DNA of 5,577 bases from DASPKO01 sp035628055 (GTDB taxonomy: Bacteria > Planctomycetota > Phycisphaerae > Phycisphaerales > UBA1924). Location of the stretch: assembly GCA_035628055.1 (NCBI GenBank), contig DASPKO010000234.1, positions 1 to 5,577 of the forward strand, written 5' to 3'. Under the pieces are notes generated by a model. The model did not search any database. It was not told the origin of the DNA and saw only the letters and a program-made list of their open reading frames with translations. A program made the translations under genes and the position numbers. This document shows, piece by piece, positions 1-5,577 of this stretch (positions are counted from its first letter, which is position 1; each line of letters begins with the position of its first letter).

Positions 1-2815
1 AGCGCGCCGGCGTCGCCCCGTGCTCGTCGAAGAGCACCACGTGGTTCGGCTCGCCCGGACGGAGCCAGGGGCGCGGGAGCAGGTACCGCGTCTGCGGTCC
101 CACCGGCTTGCCCGCCCCCGTCGAAACGAAGTAGCGCCCCGCGTGCCGGTCGTTCACGTAGAGCTGGCCCTTGCTCAGGCCGGTCGCCTCGAGCACCAGC
201 GGGAGCTCCGACTCGTCGGCCTCGAGCCGCCCGCGCCACCAGGCCGGACCGGCGGTCTTCCCCGCGCCGGCCTTGGGCGGACGGGCGAAGGCCTCGGACC
301 CGGGCGGCTCCCACTTGGCAAATGCCCACTCGGCCGCCGTGGTGAGATTCTCCTCCCCCTCCACCAGCGTGACGGCCCGCGCGATCTCGGCCTGGTGGGC
401 CGCGGCGACACCGCGCGGGCCGAGCAGGGCGAGCTGGAGCTGGTTGTTCCCCCGGCCGAGCCGCTCGGCGTCGAGTTCCAGGGCCCAGATCCCCGCCTGG
501 TCGAAGAACTTCAGCGGCTCGTTGTTCAGGAGAATCACGCCGCACGTCGGCATCTGGCCCAGGCGCAGGAAGAGCGGCGTCTTGCGCCGGTGGGTGATCG
601 TCCAGGTGATGCGTCCGGGGTCGGTGGCCTCGCCGCGCTGAACCCCCCAGAGCGGCGCGCGGAAAGCCATGGCGTCCACGGGGTCGGCGCCGAGAACCTT
701 GGGCGTCCCGAGCCGCACGGGCAGCCCGGAGTAGATGTGCCCGAACAGCCCCGTGCGGTCGCTGAGATTCGGGCCCTCGGAGAACCGGCCGAAGTTCTCG
801 GCGAGGACGACCAGGGTCTGACCCTTGGCCTTGAGCGTGACCGCCGCGTCGGGCTCGGCGCCGGGCCCCGAGCCCACGACGCCGGCGGGGACCCCATCGA
901 CGAACAGGTGGAGTCGGTGGGCGGCGTGAGGGAAGAAGAGCCGGCTTCGCCCCGAGCCTCCCACGAGCCGCACGCGGTACCAGCCATAGCCGTAGGGCGC
1001 GCCGAGGGCGTCCAGGGTGGCGGGGCCGCGGATCGTCGCGTAGCGGGGGCTGATCCCGGCGGCATGATCGCCGGCGCTGGCCAGCTCCCAGTGACCGAGC
1101 TCGGCCCTGGGGGCCCGGGGGGGCGAGGCGGGGGCGCGCTTGGCCGGCGCCGACGCCGGGGCGGGCGGAGCGGGAGAACCGCGCCGGGAGGAACTCACCC
1201 GGCCGGCGGCGCGCTCGGGGCTCGCGCGATGGGGGAAGACCTCCCCGGCGGAGGTGACCCGCAGCGTCGCCCTGGCGGTGGCCCCGGGTCCGCCGACGCC
1301 CGTCTCCTCCGCGGTGGCGCCGAGGTAGAGCAGCTCGTCGGTAAGGACGGATCCATCGATCTGCGCGGGCGTGCAGACCACGACCAGCACGCCCTCGTGC
1401 TCGATGGTCGCGGGGTGCGCCGAGCCGGCCGCGGGCACGTCCAGCTCCAGCGGAGAGCCGTTGATCGAGAGGAGCCCGCGCGACCCCGGGGCCCCGAAGA
1501 GCACCAGCGCCTTGCCCAGCACGGCGAAGGCCGAGAGATTGCAGTAATCCAGCTGGGTGCGCCCTGTGATCCGCGCGTCGAAGAGGCACCAGGCCAGGCC
1601 ATCGTCGGGGAGGTGGACGGGCAGGGTGGTCCCGTCGGGCAGCAGGAGCAGGATCGGTTCACGGGCGGGGGGGCCGTCGGGGCTTCCGAAGACGAACGCG
1701 ATGCTCCCGGCCGAGCCCGGGGCGTGCACCACCACCGGGCCGACCGGCTTGCCCGCGGCGGTCACCGCGACCGCCCCGGGGTGCTGGATCACGGGGTGCC
1801 GGGCCGGCTCGAGGTTGGCCAGCACGCGCGCGAAGCGCGAGGCGAAGGTGCACAGGCGGCGCACGAGCCCGAACGACCCGGCGGGGCGACCCGTCTCGCT
1901 CAGCGGGGCCCCCTGGTCGTTGCTGGTGATCCGGAAGGACTCGGGGTCGTCCGAGAGCCGGCCCGCCGAGAAGCCCAGGTTGGTTCCCCCGTGGAACGGG
2001 CTGAGGTTGAACTGGCCGCCCGCGGCCAGCACCTCGGCGAGGCGGCGCGCCACCAGCCCCGGGCCCTTCTCGCGCCGCGTCAGGCGGCCCCAGACGTCCT
2101 CGCTCCCGAGCTTGAAGTCGATCACCAGGCGGGGCTGGTCGGCGCGGACATGGGCGAGCTGGCGGAGCATGGCCAGCAGGTTGTCGAAGCCGGACCAGGC
2201 GTCGATCTCACCCTCGACGCTCTGCCAGAGCTCGTTGGCGTTGAGCGTCGGGACCGTGAGGCCGGCCTCGCGGAAGTAGCGGTTCAGCTCCCCGAGATAC
2301 TGGCGTGCCAGGTCGTCGTGCCCGCAGGTCCAGCGCGATTCGTTCTGGATCAGCAGGATCGGCCCACCGGCGCCCGGCGAGGTCACCTGCAGGTCGCGGA
2401 CCTGCGCCGCCAGGGCCGTGATGTAGCGCGAGCAGGCCTCCAGGAACGGGGCGTTGGCCGTGCGCAACTGCATGTTGGGGACCGCCAGAAGCCAGGGGGG
2501 CAGCCCGCCCAGGTCGAGGCCTTGGCCGACGTACGGGCCCGGGCGCAGGATGCAGTACATGCCCGCCTGCGCGATGAGCTGGACGAAGTGGCGGAGGTCG
2601 TTCTCGCCCGTGAAGTCCAGGTGCCCCTGGCGCGGCTCGTGCCGGGCCCACACCACCGGGGTCTCGATGCAGTTGAGCCCGGCGTGCTTGGCCGCGGCCA
2701 GCCGGGCGGCCCACTGGGCGCGCGGCACGCGGAAGTACGCGACCGAGCCGCTCACGATCCAGACCCGCCGCCCATCGATCAGAAAGCTCTGCCCGTCGTA
2801 GGTGATCGAGGCCAT
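1..2815 (-). CDS. Glycoside hydrolase family 35 (beta-galactosidase-like) protein, 3' end cut by window edge
   Basis: The frame runs without a stop from ATG at 2815 to the left edge (938 codons). Residues 1-330 are the GH35 TIM barrel. Visible signatures are SGSVAYFRVPRAQW (22-35), HEPRQGHLDF (59-68), LRPGPY (90-95), LGGLPPWLL (102-110), GGPILLIQNE (150-159) and FHGGTNLGF (274-282). A beta-rich region follows (about 340-530), then an Ala/Pro/Ser/Arg-rich linker (about 530-580). The C-terminal jelly-roll part carries YGYGWYRV (608-615), GQTLVVLAENFGRF (665-678) and KGQLYVND (882-889), and ends in the usual GPQ...RYLLP and GEPNHVVLFDE motifs. Family members remove terminal beta-galactose from glycans with retention. 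Glu159 fits the acid/base. The nucleophile position is Asp233 (IDF where TEF is usual), and two galactose-contact positions are Pro53 and Gly99, so substrate or activity may differ. No signal peptide follows the chosen start, suggesting a cytoplasmic protein. GTG 2863 is an alternative start adding 16 residues. GGAG (2828-2831) lies 12 nt upstream of the ATG, which is weak. The family call is firm; the substrate is unknown. Confidence 0.9.
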   Translation of the reverse strand, partial: MASITYDGQSFLIDGRRVWIVSGSVAYFRVPRAQWAARLAAAKHAGLNCIETPVVWARHEPRQGHLDFTGENDLRHFVQLIAQAGMYCILRPGPYVGQGLDLGGLPPWLLAVPNMQLRTANAPFLEACSRYITALAAQVRDLQVTSPGAGGPILLIQNESRWTCGHDDLARQYLGELNRYFREAGLTVPTLNANELWQSVEGEIDAWSGFDNLLAMLRQLAHVRADQPRLVIDFKLGSEDVWGRLTRREKGPGLVARRLAEVLAAGGQFNLSPFHGGTNLGFSAGRLSDDPESFRITSNDQGAPLSETGRPAGSFGLVRRLCTFASRFARVLANLEPARHPVIQHPGAVAVTAAGKPVGPVVVHAPGSAGSIAFVFGSPDGPPAREPILLLLPDGTTLPVHLPDDGLAWCLFDARITGRTQLDYCNLSAFAVLGKALVLFGAPGSRGLLSINGSPLELDVPAAGSAHPATIEHEGVLVVVCTPAQIDGSVLTDELLYLGATAEETGVGGPGATARATLRVTSAGEVFPHRASPERAAGRVSSSRRGSPAPPAPASAPAKRAPASPPRAPRAELGHWELASAGDHAAGISPRYATIRGPATLDALGAPYGYGWYRVRLVGGSGRSRLFFPHAAHRLHLFVDGVPAGVVGSGPGAEPDAAVTLKAKGQTLVVLAENFGRFSEGPNLSDRTGLFGHIYSGLPVRLGTPKVLGADPVDAMAFRAPLWGVQRGEATDPGRITWTITHRRKTPLFLRLGQMPTCGVILLNNEPLKFFDQAGIWALELDAERLGRGNNQLQLALLGPRGVAAAHQAEIARAVTLVEGEENLTTAAEWAFAKWEPPGSEAFARPPKAGAGKTAGPAWWRGRLEADESELPLVLEATGLSKGQLYVNDRHAGRYFVSTGAGKPVGPQTRYLLPRPWLRPGEPNHVVLFDEHGATPAR

Positions 2816-2938
2816 GGCGGCGGGGTGCTCCGTGATCGGGTTGTGATAGGGGTTCTCGGCCACCGGCCGCCGAGCCGCTGGCCGCACGGATGGAGCGCCG
2901 GCCGGCCGCGTTTGCCGCGGGTCCACGGAGCGCGAGGG

Positions 2939-2967
2939 AGGATAGGAGTTACTTACCGGAGTCGCAA
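2939..2967 (-). promoter_or_regulatory. Candidate sigma70-type promoter of the GH35 gene
   Basis: Read on the minus strand, TTGCGA (2967-2962) and TATCCT (2944-2939) each match the -35 and -10 consensus at four of six bases and are separated by exactly 17 bp. They lie in the most AT-rich part of the divergent intergenic region. A transcript starting near 2932 would have a leader of about 117 nt before the ATG at 2815. No equally good promoter was found facing the TolC gene. Assignment is by pattern only, and in a GC-rich genome the consensus may differ. Confidence 0.3.
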
Positions 2968-2975
2968 CATTCCGG
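2956..2975. repeat. Inverted repeat CCGGA-N10-TCCGG in the divergent promoter region
   Basis: The perfect 5-bp arms at 2956-2960 and 2971-2975 flank the candidate -35 box of the GH35 promoter (2962-2967). A dyad in this position could be a regulator-binding site, but arms this short can arise by chance in GC-rich DNA. No regulator gene is present in the window to support it. Confidence 0.2.
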
Positions 2976-3028
2976 GTGTTTTGGCGGTAGACTGGCGGCG
3001 AAAACCGGCCCGGAGCGGGCGACGTGCG

Positions 3029-3033
3029 GGAGG
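3029..3033 (+). promoter_or_regulatory. Strong ribosome binding site for the TolC gene, pointing to an ATT start
   Basis: GGAGG here is a perfect anti-16S match. Eight bases downstream, at 3042, is ATT, in frame with the TolC reading frame. The frame is closed just before it by TGA at 3036-3038. No ATG, GTG or TTG lies at a workable distance in any frame (the GTG at 3035 is too close). The first canonical start, GTG 3078, is 44 bases further on and has only a weak AGG upstream. The site therefore argues for initiation at ATT 3042. Confidence 0.5.
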
Positions 3034-3077
3034 AGTGAGGTATTCCACACGGACCGATAACCAGGCTTCGGGCGTGT

Positions 3078-4841
3078 GTGCCCGCCGTCGTTCTCCTTGC
3101 AGCTCTGAATCAGGGGGGGTGCTCGGACCTCAAGACCATCGACCGCCAGACCGACGCGCTGATCCGGAGTCGCTCGGACTGGGTGGGGGGCGATCCCGCG
3201 CCACCCAGTTCGGCCGCCCGGAACTGGCCGGATGGGCGGCTCTCCGGTCCCGAGCGCCGGCGCCTGACCGAGACCGAGCCAACGACCCGCAACCCATCCG
3301 CGCGCGAGCTCCGGTACGACGTTGCCGACGAGGCCCGAGACGTGGCGGGGCGGCTCCAGGCCTACCAGCAGGCCGAACGCGCCGATGCCCTGGAGCTGGA
3401 TCTTCCGGCGGCGTGGCGGCAGAGCCAGGTCACCGGGCGCGAGTTCCTGATCGCGCAGGACGACTTCATCCTCTCGGCGATCCGGCTGCTGGTCGAGCGG
3501 CACCTGTGGGACCCGCGCCTGTTTGCGACCAGCACGCTGAGCTTCGACTCGGCGCAGGACGACGGGAACGTCAGCTCCACGCTCGCGCTCATCAACGAGG
3601 TGGGCGTCACCCAGCGGCTCCCGTACGGGGGCGAGGTGGCGGCGCGGTGGGTGTGGAACGCGACCGAGGACCTCCGCAGCCGCACCACGGGCCAGTATGT
3701 GCAGGCCTCCGAGCTGATCCTCGAGGGGAGCGTCCCGTTGCTGCGCGGGGCCGGGACCGTGGCCCGGGAGGGGCTGATCCAGGCCGAGCGCGACCTGATC
3801 TACGCGGCCCGGGATTTCGAGCAGTTCCGGCGCGAGTACCTGGTCTCGATCGCCCGCGACTACTTCGCGCTCGTGCAGCAGGAGCAGGGGATCGAGAACC
3901 TGCGCAACCAGCTCAAGAGCCTGCGCGGGCTGGAGGAGCAGCAGCGCGCCCTCTACGAGGCCGGGCTCATCGCCGAGTTCGAGCTGAACATCGCCTCGAG
4001 CGAGGTCGTGTCGGCGACGGCGAACCTGGCCGGGGCGCTCGAGAGCCTGGTGCTGGCGACCGACCGGTTCGCGATCCGCCTGGGTCTGCCGGTGGGGCGC
4101 GGCCTGGCGCTCCGGCCGGTCGAGCTGGTGATCCCCGAGCCGGAGGTGACGCCCGATCGCGCCACCGAGCTGGCCCTGGCCTACCGGCTGGACCTTCAGA
4201 ACCGGCGCGATCAGCTCGACGACGCGCGGCGGGGCGTGGTCAACGCCCGCAACGGACTCCTGCCCGACCTGGACCTGAGCGCGGACGTGGCGTTTCCGAC
4301 CGACGCGGACGAGGACGAGGGGGGCGTGGTGTACGAGCCCGACGACGTCCGCTACGGGGCGGCGGTGACGTTCGGGGTGCCGCTGGACCGGCGGAACGAG
4401 CGCCTGGCGCTGCGGGCCGCGACCATCGCCCTGGCCCGCGCGGACCGCGACCTTGACCGGGTCCGCGACGAGGCGGTCGTCGAGGCGCGGGCGCGGGTGC
4501 GCGAGATCGACCGGGCCCGGTTCGACCTGCGCCTGCGCGAGCAGGCGGTCGAGATCAATCTGCGCCGCCTGGAGGAGCAAATCCTCAAGGCCGACCTGGT
4601 CACCCCGCAGCAGCGCGTGGACACCGAGAACGCGCTCCTGGCGGCGCAGAACGCGCGCGACCAGGCGGCCACGGACCTCCGCAACGCCGTGCTGGACTAC
4701 CTGCTGGCGACGGGGCAACTCCGCGTGGCCCGGGATGGGACGTTCCTGCCCCTGCCGGGAATGGAGGCGGTGGGCGCTGAGGGGACAGCGCCCGCAACGG
4801 CGGAGCCGCCCCCGAGCGATGCCGGCGCCGGGCGGCCCTAG
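3078..4841 (+). CDS. TolC/OEP-family outer-membrane efflux lipoprotein
   Basis: TolC-family proteins trimerise into an outer-membrane beta-barrel with a periplasmic alpha-helical tunnel, through which RND, ABC or MFS pumps with an adaptor export drugs, metals or proteins. From GTG 3078 the protein has 587 residues. It opens with a hydrophobic stretch (VVLLAAL) and a lipobox ending at Cys15, so it is probably lipidated; Ser at +2 fits outer-membrane sorting. After an extended N-terminal region (16-215) come two OEP repeats. Repeat 1 has the typical barrel-to-helix entry VPLLRGAG (219-226) and long helices to about 336. Repeat 2 starts at ELALAYRLDL (364-373), passes the barrel segment 393-436 with an acidic loop (409-423, DADEDE...), and continues as coiled helices (440-550) ending in YLLATGQL (541-548). 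A Pro/Ala/Gly-rich tail ends at TAG. The start is probably ATT 3042, which adds 12 residues with two arginines (599 aa, Cys27). No pump or adaptor gene is adjacent. The family is certain; the cargo is unknown. Confidence 0.93.
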   Translation: MPAVVLLAALNQGGCSDLKTIDRQTDALIRSRSDWVGGDPAPPSSAARNWPDGRLSGPERRRLTETEPTTRNPSARELRYDVADEARDVAGRLQAYQQAERADALELDLPAAWRQSQVTGREFLIAQDDFILSAIRLLVERHLWDPRLFATSTLSFDSAQDDGNVSSTLALINEVGVTQRLPYGGEVAARWVWNATEDLRSRTTGQYVQASELILEGSVPLLRGAGTVAREGLIQAERDLIYAARDFEQFRREYLVSIARDYFALVQQEQGIENLRNQLKSLRGLEEQQRALYEAGLIAEFELNIASSEVVSATANLAGALESLVLATDRFAIRLGLPVGRGLALRPVELVIPEPEVTPDRATELALAYRLDLQNRRDQLDDARRGVVNARNGLLPDLDLSADVAFPTDADEDEGGVVYEPDDVRYGAAVTFGVPLDRRNERLALRAATIALARADRDLDRVRDEAVVEARARVREIDRARFDLRLREQAVEINLRRLEEQILKADLVTPQQRVDTENALLAAQNARDQAATDLRNAVLDYLLATGQLRVARDGTFLPLPGMEAVGAEGTAPATAEPPPSDAGAGRP

Positions 4842-4856
4842 GCAAGCCGCGGCGGC

Positions 4857-5577
4857 CTACCACTTCCGGTGCGCGATCTCGGCCGCGAGCTCGGTGAGCG
4901 CTGCGGCCATTCTGGCGTGCAGGTCGTCGGTAATCTGCTGGGCGTCCATGCGGTCCCGCGGGGGCTCTGCGTAGCTCACCACCGGGAGGAACCGCACGAC
5001 CGCCCGACTGGGCTTGAGCAGGCTTCCCCAGGCGGTCTGCGTCTGCGGCGTGCCGGCGATCACCACGGGCAGCACGCTCGCCCGGCTGTGGCGCACCAGG
5101 AAGCCGATGCCGGGCAGGAAGGGAAGGAGCATCCCGGCCGGGCGCTCGATGGCCCCCTCGGGAAAGACGCCCAGCACGCCCCCGTCGCGCAGGTGCCGCA
5201 GGGCCAGACGGGCCGCGCGCGCGTCGGCGCCGCGCGGGTGCCCGGTGGAGCGCTGCACGCGATGGACGGGGATGATCCGGAGCCAGTCCCACATGCCTCG
5301 CAGGGCGGGCACCTGCATGTCCTCGGCCATCATCCAGCGGACCTCGAAGGGGACGGCGGCCTGAACGAGGAGCGGATCGGCGCCGCAGGTGTGGTTGCAG
5401 ACGACGATGAGCGGGCCGGGGTGGAGGGCGCGCGGGATGTGCTCGGCGCCTTCGACCCGGAGGCGGTGCCAGAATCGCGCGTAGAGGCGGATGGCGAGGA
5501 GGGCGAGGCCGGCGAGGGGATCGCGGCGCGGGTTGACGGTGAGTCGCGCGGCGGCGAGGGCGAAGAGGAGCCAGAGG
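4857..5577 (-). CDS. PlsC-family 1-acyl-sn-glycerol-3-phosphate acyltransferase, 5' end cut by window edge
   Basis: The protein transfers an acyl chain onto lysophosphatidate or a similar acceptor, giving phosphatidate for membrane phospholipid synthesis at the inner membrane. The last 239 residues are visible and the stop is TAG (4859-4857). Counting from the window edge, all four acyltransferase blocks are present: NHTCGAD (61-67, the catalytic HX4D His/Asp pair), IPVHR (102-106), FPEG (138-141) and VLPVVIAGT (168-176). The fragment begins with LWLLFALAAARL, likely the end of an N-terminal membrane segment, so only a short N-terminal part should be missing. An internal ATG at 5333 is not the start, because the catalytic block I lies upstream of it. 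The gene converges on the TolC gene with 15 bp between stops. Members of this family also acylate other lipids (for example ornithine lipids), so the acceptor is not settled. No key residue is missing. Confidence 0.92.
   Translation of the reverse strand, partial: LWLLFALAAARLTVNPRRDPLAGLALLAIRLYARFWHRLRVEGAEHIPRALHPGPLIVVCNHTCGADPLLVQAAVPFEVRWMMAEDMQVPALRGMWDWLRIIPVHRVQRSTGHPRGADARAARLALRHLRDGGVLGVFPEGAIERPAGMLLPFLPGIGFLVRHSRASVLPVVIAGTPQTQTAWGSLLKPSRAVVRFLPVVSYAEPPRDRMDAQQITDDLHARMAAALTELAAEIAHRKW

Larger units (their letters stand above)
2816..3041. other. Divergent intergenic region between the GH35 and TolC genes
   Basis: This 226-bp stretch must hold the promoters of both flanking, outward-facing genes. 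The part next to GH35 (about 2860-2935) is very GC-rich with short self-complementary CCGG/GGCC blocks. The part at 2941-3005 is relatively AT-rich and contains the candidate GH35 promoter, the CCGGA/TCCGG dyad and two direct copies of TGGCGG (2982-2987 and 2993-2998) 11 bp apart, about one helical turn. The minus-strand GH35 frame stays open through the region, but the translation upstream of GTG 2863 resembles neither a GH35 protein nor a signal peptide, so I treat it as non-coding. Confidence 0.6.

Noticed and set aside
2816..3060. In-frame upstream extension of the GH35 protein to supply a signal peptide.
   Set aside because: The open frame continues, but its translation is polar and Pro/Arg-rich with no hydrophobic core. 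The GH35 domain begins right after ATG 2815.
3036..3120. Possible frameshift at the start of the TolC gene that would explain the missing canonical start.
   Set aside because: One alternative frame is hydrophilic (CARRRSP...) and the other hits TGA before the G-run. Only the current frame gives the hydrophobic lipoprotein signal, so an indel is not needed.
20..4456. A 1478-codon open frame on the plus strand covering the antisense of GH35 and then an alternative frame of TolC.
   Set aside because: The translation is low-complexity (Arg/Gly/Pro/Ala) with no domain signature, and it crosses two well-supported genes on both strands plus the intergenic region. Absence of stops is expected at this GC content.
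2949..4718. A 589-codon open frame on the minus strand opposite the TolC gene.
   Set aside because: It mirrors TolC codon structure, is rich in Arg/Leu/Val/Gln repeats, and shows no recognisable motif. The sense frame encodes a clear TolC protein.
4839..4859. Inverted repeat TAGGC/GCCTA spanning both convergent stop codons, considered as a bidirectional terminator.
   Set aside because: The stem is only 5 bp with an 11-base loop, and there is no T-run on either side. The match partly follows from the two opposed TAG stops.
4600..5292. A 230-codon minus-strand frame overlapping the end of TolC and the PlsC gene.
   Set aside because: It is a shifted reading of the acyltransferase gene. The adjacent frame carries all four PlsC motifs.

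Overview
The window is a very GC-rich stretch (about 70% G+C by eye) from a Gram-negative-type bacterium. The TolC-type outer-membrane lipoprotein implies two membranes. The layout and style of the genes (a divergent GH35 protein without a signal peptide, and a long lipoprotein TolC with an extended N-terminal region) resemble Planctomycetota. That placement is inference from general knowledge, with moderate to low certainty. There are no rRNA, tRNA, CRISPR or mobile-element signatures.

Layout. (1) Positions 1-2815, minus strand: a glycoside hydrolase family 35 (beta-galactosidase-like) protein. It is open through the left edge with 938 codons visible and its C-terminus probably just outside. 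(2) Positions 2816-3041: a divergent intergenic region of about 225 bp. It holds a plausible sigma70-type promoter for the GH35 gene, a small inverted repeat around that promoter's -35 box, and a pair of direct hexamers. (3) Positions 3078 (or more likely 3042) to 4841, plus strand: a TolC/OEP-family outer-membrane efflux lipoprotein, complete. (4) Positions 4857-5577, minus strand: a PlsC-family 1-acylglycerol-3-phosphate acyltransferase. It converges on the TolC gene with a 15-bp gap and its N-terminus lies beyond the right edge.

The three genes are not an operon: GH35 and TolC diverge, and TolC and PlsC converge. The TolC gene is therefore a single-gene unit, and any periplasmic adaptor or inner-membrane pump must be encoded elsewhere. 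No functional link between the three is evident beyond TolC and PlsC both concerning the cell envelope.

The most interesting points are two. First, the GH35 active site keeps the fold signatures but has lost or changed several galactose-site residues: the nucleophile Glu is Asp, and the Tyr and Glu that contact galactose are Pro and Gly. Second, the TolC gene has an excellent Shine-Dalgarno sequence with no canonical start behind it, only an in-frame ATT that would complete a proper lipoprotein signal peptide. I see no clearly new multi-gene system here. Very long open frames on the opposite strands of GH35 and TolC are composition artefacts.
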